Positions 53,499 through 62,005 of a DNA stretch of 64,000 nt are shown here, piece by piece (position 1 is the first letter of the stretch; the number at the start of each line of letters is the position of its first letter). Under the pieces are notes generated by a model. That model saw nothing but the letters and a program-made list of their open reading frames with translations. It was not told the DNA's origin and made no database searches. The DNA is from Microbacterium terrisoli (lineage in GTDB: Bacteria > Actinomycetota > Actinomycetes > Actinomycetales > Microbacteriaceae): NCBI RefSeq assembly GCF_030866805.1, contig NZ_CP133019.1, forward strand, positions 3,162,001-3,226,000, written 5' to 3'. A program made the position numbers and the translations under genes.

Positions 53499-54797
53499 AT
53501 GTCCGTCGACCCGACGCCGCCTCGAAGCGAACCAGCGCAGCAACGCACCGATACGGTGCTGGCCGCCGCGATCGGTGTGGGAGCGCTCATCAGCGCGGGC
53601 CTGGGCACGGTGGCGGGGCTCTACGGCGACAAGCAGGCGCCGCTGGGGTACGCGGTGGTCTATGCGCTGGTGCTGGGCGTCGCCCTCGCGTTCCGCCGCC
53701 GGTACCCGACCACGGTCGCCATCGTCACCGCTGCCGCGTTCTTCGCGGTCGGCACGCTGCATGTGCCCGAGATGTTCGTGGGCACCGTCGCGATGTTCCT
53801 CGGCTTCTACACCGTCGGGGCGGTCTCGACCGATCGGCGCCGCGCGGCGTGGGTGCGCATCGCGATCGTGATCGGCATGTTCGTGTGGCTGCTGACAGCG
53901 ACGTTCGTCGAGGCGACGCAGCCGGCGACGATCGACTCCACACTGTCGCGCGCGGGCGCGTTCTCGCCGTTCGTGGCCTATGCGCTGCTGAACATCTTGA
54001 TCAACGTCATGTATTTCGCCGCCGCGTACTACTTCGGCGAGCGCGCCTATGCGGGCGCCCGCCAGCGCCGCGCGCTCCAGGAGCGCACCGCCGATCTCGA
54101 ACGCGAGCGAGAGCGCTCCGCCACGCAGGCCGTGGCACTGGAGCGTGTGCGGATCGCCCGCGAACTGCACGATGTCGTGGCCCACCACGTGTCGCTGATG
54201 GGCGTGCAGGCGGGCGCCGCGCGCGCGATCATGGCCAAGGACCCGGATGCCGCGGCCCGCACTCTCACGCAGGTCGAGACATCCGCCCGCACGGCTATCG
54301 ACGAACTGCACCAGCTGCTGGTGACGTTGCGCGAGGGCGACTCCGACCTGACCGCGAACACCCTGGGCCTGGCCGCCCTGTCGGCGTTGGTGGATGACTC
54401 GACCGCCGCCGGCGTGCCGGCCACCCTCACCGTCGTGGGCGACCCGCGGACCGTGCCCGACACCGTCCGAGTGTCGCTGCACCGCATCGCGCAGGAGGCG
54501 CTGACCAATGCGCGCCGTCACGGCGGGCCCGAGGTCATCGCCGACGTGCGTCTGCGCTACGGGGCACGCAGCGTCGAGCTCGAGGTCGCCAACACCGGCC
54601 GCGTGGTGACCCGGGTCGGGCGAGGCCTGGGCCTGGTCGGAATGCGCGAGCGCACCGTCGCCGTCGGCGGGTGGATCGAAGCGCGCCCGCGCGAGTCCGG
54701 AGGTTTTCTCGTTCGGGTGACGATCCCCCTTGAGCAGGCAGTGCGGCCGGTTGTCGCCGCCTCGGCGCGAGCCGAGAGTCAGGATGCCGATGCCTGA
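53499..54797 (+). CDS. NarL/DesK-type sensor histidine kinase
   Basis: 432 aa. Five to six membrane segments (about 20-185), a short coiled coil (RRALQERTADLERERERS), the HisKA_3 box with phospho-acceptor His224 in RIARELHDVVAHH, and an ATPase domain with ALTNARRHG (N box) and GRGLGLVGMRERTVAVGG (G box). It has no large extracellular loop, so it may sense the membrane or a cell-envelope stress. Its stop overlaps the regulator start; the next genes are an ABC exporter. Confidence 0.92.
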   Translation: MSVDPTPPRSEPAQQRTDTVLAAAIGVGALISAGLGTVAGLYGDKQAPLGYAVVYALVLGVALAFRRRYPTTVAIVTAAAFFAVGTLHVPEMFVGTVAMFLGFYTVGAVSTDRRRAAWVRIAIVIGMFVWLLTATFVEATQPATIDSTLSRAGAFSPFVAYALLNILINVMYFAAAYYFGERAYAGARQRRALQERTADLERERERSATQAVALERVRIARELHDVVAHHVSLMGVQAGAARAIMAKDPDAAARTLTQVETSARTAIDELHQLLVTLREGDSDLTANTLGLAALSALVDDSTAAGVPATLTVVGDPRTVPDTVRVSLHRIAQEALTNARRHGGPEVIADVRLRYGARSVELEVANTGRVVTRVGRGLGLVGMRERTVAVGGWIEARPRESGGFLVRVTIPLEQAVRPVVAASARAESQDADA

Positions 54798-55674
54798 CCG
54801 CATTCGCGTCCTGCTCGTCGACGACCATGCCATGATGCGGGCGGGGTTCCGCCTGATCCTCGAGTCCGAAGACGACATCGTCGTCGTGGGCGAGGCATCC
54901 ACCGGCGTCGAAGCCGTGGTGACGGCCCGGGATCTGCGCCCCGACGTCATCTGCATGGACGTCCAGATGCCCGACATGGACGGCCTGGAGGCCACGCGGA
55001 GCATCGTCTCCGACGCCGATGTCTCGGCCGCCGTGCTGATCGTGACCACTTTCGACCGCGACGACTACCTGTTCGCAGCACTGTCGGCGGGGGCGGCGGG
55101 CTTTCTGCTGAAGAACGCCGGGCCCGAGGTGCTCGTGCGCGCCGTGCGGGTGGCGGCCGCCGGCGACGCGCTGCTGTCGCCCGAGGTGACGCGCCGGGTG
55201 ATCGCCCGCTTCGCCGGCGGCGACTCGGGCACGGCGCCGGCCACGGCGCCGGTCTCGGCGCCGGCCTCGGCGTCGGTCTCGCCGCCTGCGTCGTCGCATG
55301 TGGCGGCCACGGCGCCGGTCTCGCCGCCTGCGTCGTCGCATGTGGCGGCCTCGGCGTCGGTCTCGCCGACTGCGTCGTCGCATGTGGCGGCCTCGGCTCT
55401 CGAAGGCCCGCCAGCTGCGGCGACCGAAGATGGCGGAGCGGCACCTGCGGCGCGCGATGCCGCAGCCCATGCCGCTCTGCTGACCACCCTCACCGACCGC
55501 GAAGCCGAGGTGCTGCGCCTGGTCGCCGAGGCCCTGAGCAACGCCGAGATCGCCCAGCGCCTGTTCATCGGCGAGGCCACCGTGAAGACACACGTCTCCA
55601 ACGTGCTGGCCAAGCTCGGCGCCCGCGACCGCGTGCAGGCAGTCGTGCTCGCCTATCGCCACGGCTTGGCCTGA
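54790..55674 (+). CDS. NarL/LuxR-type response regulator with repeat linker
   Basis: 294 aa from the ATG at 54790 (an ATG 6 nt earlier is possible). Receiver domain: Asp11-Asp12, phospho-acceptor Asp57 in CMDVQMPD, TTFDRDDYLF and the Lys in LLKNAG. LuxR-type helix-turn-helix at the C-terminus (LTDREAEVLRLVAEALSNAEIAQRLFIGEATVKTHVSNVL in steps). Between them lies an unusually long linker (about 150-220) made of Ala/Pro/Ser repeats, whereas most relatives have 10-30 residues there. Overlaps the kinase by 8 nt. Confidence 0.92.
   Translation: MPDRIRVLLVDDHAMMRAGFRLILESEDDIVVVGEASTGVEAVVTARDLRPDVICMDVQMPDMDGLEATRSIVSDADVSAAVLIVTTFDRDDYLFAALSAGAAGFLLKNAGPEVLVRAVRVAAAGDALLSPEVTRRVIARFAGGDSGTAPATAPVSAPASASVSPPASSHVAATAPVSPPASSHVAASASVSPTASSHVAASALEGPPAAATEDGGAAPAARDAAAHAALLTTLTDREAEVLRLVAEALSNAEIAQRLFIGEATVKTHVSNVLAKLGARDRVQAVVLAYRHGLA
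55273..55398 (+). repeat. Three 42-bp in-frame repeats in the response-regulator linker
   Basis: Three successive 42-bp units (starting 55273, 55315, 55357) encode SVSPPASSHVAATA-like 14-residue blocks. They differ by a few bases only, so the copy number is probably variable between strains. Confidence 0.85.
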
Positions 55675-55747
55675 CGCGCCTCGCGCCGCACCGCACGAAG
55701 CCCGACCGTGACCGGGCGTCCGGCATCGGCATCCCGTTCCCGTCGTT

Positions 55748-56021
55748 CAACAGTCACCTTCTACCGCCGGGCACCGGGCACGACCGTCAAAACCGACTGC
55801 AGAAATCACCCCCCGCATTTCAACAGTCACGTTCTACCGCCGGTCACCAGGCACGACCGTCAAAACCGACTGCAGAAATCACCCCCCGCATTTCAACAGT
55901 CACCTTCTACCGCCGGTCACCAGGCACGACCGTCAAAACCGACTGCAGAAATCACCCCCCGCATTTCAACAGTCACCTTCTACCGCCGGTCACCGGACAC
56001 GACCGTCAAAACCGACTGCTG
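55748..56021. repeat. Four-copy 73-bp tandem hairpin repeat
   Basis: Units of 55 bp start at 55748, 55821, 55894 and 55967 (period 73), each from CAACAGTC to GACTGCAG (the last to GACTGCTG), with 18-bp spacers AAATCACCCCCCGCATTT. Copies are almost identical. Same length, ends and spacing as the pair at 12904-13031. It fills most of the 496-nt gap (55675-56170) between the response regulator and the ABC genes; the rest has the two palindromes at 56075-56118. Confidence 0.9.
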
Positions 56022-56074
56022 AACCCCCGCCCCGCCCCCGGCACCGGGGCAAGGCGGCGCACGCGGCACGTGCT

Positions 56075-56118
56075 CCCCCTCAGGGGGGACATCGCACAAA
56101 CCCTCCGCTCGGGGGAGG
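56075..56118. promoter_or_regulatory. Two G/C palindromes upstream of the ABC exporter
   Basis: CCCCCT-C-AGGGGG (56075-56087) and CCTCC-N7-GGAGG (56102-56118), 53-96 nt before the ATPase start, with a TAGCGT -10 candidate at 56139. Suitable sites for the neighbouring response regulator, which in DesKR-like systems controls the adjacent exporter. Confidence 0.5.
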
Positions 56119-56170
56119 CAGCGGCATCCCGTCGTCAATAGCGTGGAACCCACCAGAACAAGGAGGACGG

Positions 56171-57055
56171 ATGCTCGAGCTTCGCGGCATCACCAAGATG
56201 TACGCCGGGCGCACGGCGCTCGACGACGTCGGCTTCGACGTCGCCCCGAACCGGCTCACCGGATTCGTCGGCGGCAACGGCGCCGGCAAGACCACGACCA
56301 TGCGCATCGCGCTGGGCGTGCTTGACGCCGACGCCGGCGAGGTCTCACTCGACGGCACGCCGATCACGGCGGCCGACCGCCGCCGCTTCGGGTACATGCC
56401 CGAAGAGCGCGGGCTGTACCCCAAGATGAAGGTCGGCGAGCACATCGCCTATCTTGCGCGACTGCACGGCTATTCGAAGCCGGATGCCGAGGCCAGCGCG
56501 ACCCGGCTGCTGACCCAGCTCGGCCTCGGCGAGCGCCTGAACGACAAGGTCGAGACGCTGTCGCTGGGCAACCAGCAGCGGGCGCAGATCGCTGCGGCCC
56601 TCGTGCACGAGCCCGAGGTGCTCATCTTGGACGAACCGTTCAGCGGCCTGGATCCGCTCGCGGTGGACGTGGTGGCAGGCGTCTTGCAGGAGCGCGCCGC
56701 GCACGGCGTCGCGGTGCTGTTCAGCTCGCACCAGCTGGACGTCGTCGAGCGTCTGTGCGATGACCTCGTCATCATCGCGGCCGGCACCATCCGCGCGGCC
56801 GGTTCGGCCGATGCACTGCGCGAACAGCACGCCGGACGCAGGTTCGAACTGCGCACCGCCGGCGACGTCGGCTGGCTGCGTACCGAGGCGGGCATCACGG
56901 TCATCGATTTCGCGGGCGGGTCGGCCGTGTTCGACGCCGACAGCGACGCCGACGCGCAGCGTGTGCTGCGCCGGGCCGTGGCCGACGGGTCCGTCCTCAG
57001 CTTCTCGCCGCGCCGACCGAGTCTGGCGCAGATCTTCAAGGAGGTCATCCAGTGA
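56171..57055 (+). CDS. ABC exporter ATP-binding protein, NatA type
   Basis: 294 aa. Walker A GGNGAGKTT (36-44), signature LSLGNQQRAQIAAAL, Walker B VLILDEPFSGLDPLAV, switch FSSHQLDVVERLCD, then a C-terminal domain of about 75 residues usual for NatA/CcmA-like exporters. AAGGAGGA precedes the ATG. Its stop region overlaps the permease start. With the upstream sensor/regulator pair it likely forms a stress-induced export module. Confidence 0.92.
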   Translation: MLELRGITKMYAGRTALDDVGFDVAPNRLTGFVGGNGAGKTTTMRIALGVLDADAGEVSLDGTPITAADRRRFGYMPEERGLYPKMKVGEHIAYLARLHGYSKPDAEASATRLLTQLGLGERLNDKVETLSLGNQQRAQIAAALVHEPEVLILDEPFSGLDPLAVDVVAGVLQERAAHGVAVLFSSHQLDVVERLCDDLVIIAAGTIRAAGSADALREQHAGRRFELRTAGDVGWLRTEAGITVIDFAGGSAVFDADSDADAQRVLRRAVADGSVLSFSPRRPSLAQIFKEVIQ

Positions 57056-58188
57056 GCACGTCCATCACCCCCTCCGCCCCGACGCGGGCGGCCGCGGCAT
57101 CCCTACCCGGCGGCCCGACGTTCGCACAGAGCGCCTGGCTTGTCGCCGAGCGCGAGATCGGCTCGAAGCTGCGCAGCAAGGCGTTCGTCATCTCGACGGC
57201 GATCATGCTGCTGATCGCCCTCGCCGGCGTCGTGTGGGGCGGGATCTCCGCGGCCAACCCGTCGCAGACCCCGGTCGCCGTCACCAGCGAGACCAGTTCT
57301 GTCGTGCAGGGCATGAGCAATCTCGCCGTGACCACCTCCGACTCCGCGGACGCTGCGACCGAGCTGGTGCGCAGCGGCAAAGTGGATGCGGCCATCGTCC
57401 CCGACGCGAGTTCGCCGACGCACACCAAGATCGTCGCGAAAGACAACGCGCCCAGCGAGCTGATCGCACAGCTGAGCGTGTCGCCGACGGTGCAGCTGCT
57501 GAACGCGAGCCCGCAGGACGCGCTGCTGCGCTACCTGGTGGCGATCGGATTCGGCGTCGTGTTCCTGTTCGCGGCATCCTTGTTCGGATCCACGATCGCG
57601 CAGAGCGTCGTCGAAGAGAAGCAGACACGCATCGTCGAGATCCTCATCTCGGCCATCCCTGTGCGGGCGCTGCTGGCCGGCAAGGTGCTCGGCAACACGA
57701 TCCTCGCGATAGGCCAGATCGTCGTCCTTGTCGCGATCGCCATCGTCGGCCTGGGCATCACCGGCCAAGGCGACGTGCTGGCCGGGCTGGGCGGGCCGAT
57801 GGTGTGGTTCGCGATCTTCTTCCTCTTCGGGTTCGTGCTGCTCGCGTCATTGTTCGCCGGGGCCGGGGCCATGGTCTCGCGTCAGGAGGACATCGGCTCG
57901 ACCACGATGCCGATCACGACGCTGATCCTCGCGCCGTACATCATGGTGATCATCTTCAACGACAACCCTGTCGTGCTCACGGTCATGTCGTACGTGCCGT
58001 TCTCGGCACCGGTGGCCATGCCGCTGCGGCTGTACGTGGGCGATGCGATGTGGTGGGAGCCGCTGGTCTCGCTCGTGCTGCTGATCGCGACGTGTGCCGC
58101 TGCGATCGTGGTCGGCTCGAAGATCTACAGCAACGCGCTGCTGCGCATGGGCGGACGGGTCAAGCTCGCCGAGGCCCTGAAGTCCTGA
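57052..58188 (+). CDS. ABC exporter permease, NatB/ABC-2 type
   Basis: 378 aa from a GTG overlapping the ATPase stop. One membrane helix near residue 40 (FVISTAIMLLIALAGVVWGG), an external domain of about 100 residues with DAATELVRSGKVDAAIVPD, then five to six helices. VVEEKQTRIVEILISAIPVRALLAGKVLG (in steps) is the coupling region of the NatB/YhaP group. Substrate (Na+, drug, peptide or lipid) is not evident. Confidence 0.9.
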   Translation: MSTSITPSAPTRAAAASLPGGPTFAQSAWLVAEREIGSKLRSKAFVISTAIMLLIALAGVVWGGISAANPSQTPVAVTSETSSVVQGMSNLAVTTSDSADAATELVRSGKVDAAIVPDASSPTHTKIVAKDNAPSELIAQLSVSPTVQLLNASPQDALLRYLVAIGFGVVFLFAASLFGSTIAQSVVEEKQTRIVEILISAIPVRALLAGKVLGNTILAIGQIVVLVAIAIVGLGITGQGDVLAGLGGPMVWFAIFFLFGFVLLASLFAGAGAMVSRQEDIGSTTMPITTLILAPYIMVIIFNDNPVVLTVMSYVPFSAPVAMPLRLYVGDAMWWEPLVSLVLLIATCAAAIVVGSKIYSNALLRMGGRVKLAEALKS

Positions 58189-58201
58189 CCGCCGCTCGCC
58201 G

Positions 58202-59998
58202 CTACCGCGGCTTGTGCCGGGCGCGTACCAGCGCGTCGGCGGCGCGAACAAGCGCCAGGTGGCTGAACGCCTGCGGGGTGTTTCCCACCTGGCGCTTGTT
58301 CGCGAGATCGTATTCCTCCGAGAGCATGCCGACGTCGTTGGCCAGGCCGCACAGCCGATCCATGAGGGCGCGCGCCTCGTCGAGCCTGCCGGTGGCCGCA
58401 TACTGCTCGACGAGCCAGAACGAGCAGGCGAGAAAGGGATGCTCGGTGCCGCTCAGTCCGTCCACGCCGCTCGTGGTGCGATACCGGCGCAGCAGGCCGT
58501 CCTCCATCAGGTCGCGCTCGATCTCGGCGACGGTGGCGAGCATGCGCGGGTCATCGGGAGCGCAGAACCCGACCTGCGGCAGAAGCAGCAGCGAGGCATC
58601 CACCTCGTCGGTGCCGTAGTACTGCGTGAAGTGGCCGTCAACGACGCCGTGCTGGTCGATCTCGTCCTTCATGCGGTCACGCAGGGCACGCCACTCGCCG
58701 ACCGGGCCGTGCAGCCCGTGCACTTCGACGGCGCGCACGGCGCGGTCGAAGCCGGCCCACAGCATGACCCGCGAGTGCGTGAACATGTGCGGCTCGCCGC
58801 GGATCTCCCACAGTCCGTTGTCGGGGCGTTCGAGCTGGCGCGCCGAATAGGTGATGAGCGACTTGGCCAGCGGCCACGAATACGCAGAATCGGGCAGGCC
58901 CGCATCGCGCGCAGCCGACAGGGTGACCAGCACTTCACCGACCACGTCGGCCTGGTACTGCAACGCGGCGCCGTTGCCGATGCGGACGGGGGAGGATGCC
59001 GCGTACCCGGGCAGGCTCGTCAGCTCGCGCTCGAGCAGGTCGCGCTCACCGCCCAGGCCGTACATGATCTGCAGGTCGGCGGGGTCGCCGGCCACGGCCC
59101 GCAGCAGCCACTCCCGCCAGTGCTCGGCAAGGCCCACGAACCCGTGGCCCAGCAGCGCCTCGAGCGTGAGGGCCGCATCGCGCAGCCAGACGTAGCGGTA
59201 GTCCCAATTGCGCTCCCCGCCGAAATCCTCGGGCAGCGACGTGGTGGCTGCGGCGGCGATGCCCCCCGTCTCGCGGTTGGTCAGGGCGCGCAGCGTGAGC
59301 AGCGAGCGCACGACCAGACCGTGGTGCGGGCCGGCGTGCTCGATGCGCGACGCCCAGGACTGCCACCACCCGCGGGTGTGGATGATGGCCTCTTCCACAT
59401 CGAGCACCGTCGGCGGGTGCAGATGCGAGGGGAACGATGTGAGCGTCAGGTCGACGTGCTCGCCGGCACCCACCGTCACGGTGCCGCGGTGCACGTGGTC
59501 GGCGGCTTTGAGCGCCGCGCCGCGCACCACCACGCCGGTGGGTCCCGCGATCGCCAGCACCTCCGGCGCCTCGGCCGTGCCGATCTGGCGCACCCACGGC
59601 AGCGCACGCGCGTAGTCGAACCGCAGCCGCAACAGCTGCTCGAATTCGACGCTGCCGCGCACCCCGACGACCCGGCGGATCACATCGACCCGCTCCATGT
59701 CCTTGTGCCGGTGCTGCGACAGCGGAATGAGCTCGTGCACCTCGGCGGTGCCGGTCGGCGTCTCCCATCGCGTCACGAGGATGAACGTGTCGCCGTCGTA
59801 GCGACGGGTGGAGGTGGCCGCCGCATCTGTCGGGCGCAGGCTCCAGCATCCCTGCTCCGCCGTGCCCAGCATCGCCCCGAACACCGACGGGGAATCCAGG
59901 CGTGGAAGGCACAGCCAGTCGATGCTGCCGTCGCGCGACACCATGGCCGCGGTACGGCTGTTGCTGAGAATCGCATAATCTTCAATCGGAACCGTCAT
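58202..59998 (-). CDS. GH15-family glycoside hydrolase (glucoamylase/trehalase-like)
   Basis: 598 aa from the ATG at 59998; a GTG 18 nt earlier is possible. N-terminal beta domain (about 1-230) with IEDYAILSNSRTAAMVSRDGSIDWLCLPR (in steps), then an (alpha/alpha)6 barrel with RNWDYRYVWLRDAALTLEALL, the GH15 catalytic region, and GEPHMFTHSRVMLWAGFDRA. In mycobacteria similar proteins are trehalases. No signal peptide, so it acts on intracellular trehalose or maltodextrin. Divergent from the G6PDH gene, consistent with feeding glucose to it. Confidence 0.9.
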   Translation of the reverse strand: MTVPIEDYAILSNSRTAAMVSRDGSIDWLCLPRLDSPSVFGAMLGTAEQGCWSLRPTDAAATSTRRYDGDTFILVTRWETPTGTAEVHELIPLSQHRHKDMERVDVIRRVVGVRGSVEFEQLLRLRFDYARALPWVRQIGTAEAPEVLAIAGPTGVVVRGAALKAADHVHRGTVTVGAGEHVDLTLTSFPSHLHPPTVLDVEEAIIHTRGWWQSWASRIEHAGPHHGLVVRSLLTLRALTNRETGGIAAAATTSLPEDFGGERNWDYRYVWLRDAALTLEALLGHGFVGLAEHWREWLLRAVAGDPADLQIMYGLGGERDLLERELTSLPGYAASSPVRIGNGAALQYQADVVGEVLVTLSAARDAGLPDSAYSWPLAKSLITYSARQLERPDNGLWEIRGEPHMFTHSRVMLWAGFDRAVRAVEVHGLHGPVGEWRALRDRMKDEIDQHGVVDGHFTQYYGTDEVDASLLLLPQVGFCAPDDPRMLATVAEIERDLMEDGLLRRYRTTSGVDGLSGTEHPFLACSFWLVEQYAATGRLDEARALMDRLCGLANDVGMLSEEYDLANKRQVGNTPQAFSHLALVRAADALVRARHKPR

Positions 59999-60026
59999 CG
60001 CTTGCGAGTCTCGCACTGCACGGCCG

Positions 60027-60054
60027 TTGCGTCGAGAGCGACGCGGTTTATGGT
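60027..60054 (+). promoter_or_regulatory. Promoter of the G6PDH gene, probably leaderless
   Basis: -35 TTGCGT (60027-60032), 16-nt spacer, -10 TATGGT (60049-60054), then 6 nt to the ATG at 60061 without an SD. Confidence 0.55.
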
Positions 60055-60060
60055 GGGGAC

Positions 60061-61431
60061 ATGTCGAAGCCGACCACGCTGCTCATCCTCGGGGCTTCAG
60101 GCGATTTGACCTCGCGCCTGCTGCTGCCCGCCATCGGTCAATTGCTCGAGCGCGAGCCGGACCGGCACCTCATGCTGAAGGGTGCGGGGTCGGATGCCTG
60201 GTCCGAGCGCCGCTGGAAGGAGGCGGTGCGCACGGCCTTCGCATCGGCCGAGGCCGAAGACCAGGTGGAGCGGGTCTCGGACACGACCTACACGAAGGCC
60301 GATGTCACCGACGCCGCGGCGCTGACCGGGCTGCTGGACGGGATCACCGGTTCGCTGGTCATCTACTTCGCCCTGCCGCCGGCGGTGACGGCCGCCGCAT
60401 GCGGGGTGCTCAAGGACCTGACGCTGCCCGAAGACACCGTGCTGGCCCTCGAGAAGCCGTTCGGCGGCGACGAGGAGGGCGCACGGGAATTGAACGCGAC
60501 ACTTCTGAAGATCGTGCCCGAGCACCGGATCTTCCGCGTGGATCACTTCCTCGGCCGCTCGACGCTGCTGAACATCCTGGGCGTGCGCTTCGCGAACAGG
60601 CTGATCGAGCCGGTCTGGTCGGCCGACCACGTGCAGTCGGTGCTCGTGCGGTACGACGAGTCCCTGGCGCTGGAGGGCCGAGCTCGGTACTACGACAAGG
60701 CCGGCGCGATGATCGACATGATCCAGAGCCACCTGCTGCAGGTGCTGGCCATACTCGCCATGGAAGAACCCGTCGACCTCGACGAGATCGACCTGCGCGA
60801 CGCGAAGAGCGCCGCCCTGCGCGCAACGCACATCTGGGACGACAACGCGGTGCGCTCGTCGCGTCGGGCCCGCTACACGGCAGGCACGATCGACGGGCGT
60901 GAACTGCCGTCATACGTCGACGAAGAGGGTGTCGATCCGTCCCGCCAGACCGAGACCCTGGCTGAGATCGTGTGCGAGGTGCGCACGTCTCGATGGGCTG
61001 GGGTGCCCTTCACCCTGCGCAGCGGCAAGGCCCTGCGCGACAAGACCGCCGAGATCGTCGTGGCGTTCAAGCCGGTGCGACACATCCCCGATGGGCTCAC
61101 CGGGGCGCCGGCCGATGGCGGCCTGCTGCGTCTGAGCCTCAGCCCGGACCGCATCGAGCTCGAGCTGAACGTCAACGGCGGCGACGACCCCTTCGCCCTG
61201 CGCCGTGAGAAGCTGTCGACCCGCATCGGCAGGAGCACGCTGCAGGCCTACACCGAAGTGCTCTCGCAGCTGCTCGACGGCGATGTCGCGCTGTCGGTGC
61301 GCGGCGACGCGGCCGAGGAATGCTGGCGCATCATCCAGCCGGTGCGCGACGCGTGGGCGCGCGGCGAGGTCCATCTCGAGGACTACCCGGCCGGGTCGCT
61401 GGGCCCCGCGGAGTGGGCCACCTCGCACTGA
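60061..61431 (+). CDS. zwf: Glucose-6-phosphate dehydrogenase
   Basis: 456 aa, NADP-binding GASGDL at 11-16, the catalytic region EKPFGGDEEGARELN and RVDHFLGRS in place of the usual RIDHYLGKE, so the conserved Tyr and Lys of the active-site strand are Phe and Arg. The C-terminal domain (SGKALRDKTAEIVVAFKP, REKLSTRIGRS) is normal. The shorter length (canonical about 490-510 aa) and altered motif mark it as the divergent actinobacterial form; activity on glucose 6-phosphate is likely but not certain. Confidence 0.88.
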   Translation: MSKPTTLLILGASGDLTSRLLLPAIGQLLEREPDRHLMLKGAGSDAWSERRWKEAVRTAFASAEAEDQVERVSDTTYTKADVTDAAALTGLLDGITGSLVIYFALPPAVTAAACGVLKDLTLPEDTVLALEKPFGGDEEGARELNATLLKIVPEHRIFRVDHFLGRSTLLNILGVRFANRLIEPVWSADHVQSVLVRYDESLALEGRARYYDKAGAMIDMIQSHLLQVLAILAMEEPVDLDEIDLRDAKSAALRATHIWDDNAVRSSRRARYTAGTIDGRELPSYVDEEGVDPSRQTETLAEIVCEVRTSRWAGVPFTLRSGKALRDKTAEIVVAFKPVRHIPDGLTGAPADGGLLRLSLSPDRIELELNVNGGDDPFALRREKLSTRIGRSTLQAYTEVLSQLLDGDVALSVRGDAAEECWRIIQPVRDAWARGEVHLEDYPAGSLGPAEWATSH

Positions 61432-61470
61432 GCACGGTTGCCGGCGCCGGCCGCGGCATCCCGTGATCCG

Positions 61471-61947
61471 CTAGGCGGGCTCTGCCTGCAGCTCGCCGAG
61501 CATCGCCCCCAGCTGCAGCTCGGGCAGCGCGCCCAGGTGGGTGAACCGCAGGTTGCCGGCACGATCGATCAGGATCGTGGACGGCGTGCCCTCGAGCTCG
61601 TACGCGCGCATCGTGACCGGGATGCGCTGCCCGTCATGGCGATCGACGCCGACGGGGAAGAGGATGCCGAACTCGCCCAGGAAGACTTTCAGGGCCTCCG
61701 GGCCGGTCACCTCGTGGTGCTCGAACACCGTGTGCACGCCGATGACGGCGACCTCGGGAAACTGCTTGCGCACGCGCTGCGCCTGCGGCAGGCCATAGCT
61801 GAGGCATCCCGGACACAGCATCTGGAACGCCTCGATCATCACGACCCGGCCGCGCAGCTGCTGCAGCGACGTCTCACCGCCGAACCACTGCGTCACATCC
61901 AGTTCGGGAGCGGGGTATGCCGACCCCGCCGTTTCGAGGCGGTCCAT
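61471..61947 (-). CDS. Thioredoxin-fold (TlpA/AhpC-TSA-like) protein
   Basis: 158 aa from the ATG at 61947. CPGC at 45-48 in EAFQMLCPGCLSYG is the redox pair; LEGTPSTILIDRAGNLRF holds the cis-Pro region. No signal peptide or membrane anchor, so cytoplasmic, unlike classic TlpA. Start choice follows the TAGCGT box 7 nt upstream; a GTG 9 nt earlier overlaps that box. Convergent with zwf. Role could be a peroxidase or disulphide reductase. Confidence 0.85.
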   Translation of the reverse strand: MDRLETAGSAYPAPELDVTQWFGGETSLQQLRGRVVMIEAFQMLCPGCLSYGLPQAQRVRKQFPEVAVIGVHTVFEHHEVTGPEALKVFLGEFGILFPVGVDRHDGQRIPVTMRAYELEGTPSTILIDRAGNLRFTHLGALPELQLGAMLGELQAEPA

Positions 61948-61954
61948 GCTGCTC

Positions 61955-61960
61955 ACGCTA
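61955..61960 (-). promoter_or_regulatory. -10 box of a leaderless transcript (minus strand)
   Basis: TAGCGT on the minus strand, 7 nt before the ATG of the thioredoxin-fold gene. Confidence 0.45.
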
Positions 61961-62005
61961 CGCCGGTTCGGGTGCCCGAGGCTCGGGATGCCGTAGCCCG
62001 CCGCA

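Noticed and set aside
53379..55049. A 556-codon minus-strand frame opposite the sensor kinase
   Set aside because: Shadow of the kinase/regulator genes, low-complexity Arg/His/Asp composition, no start signal.
55748..56021. Possible CRISPR array
   Set aside because: The 18-bp spacers are identical to each other, the 55-bp units are palindromic and there are no cas genes.
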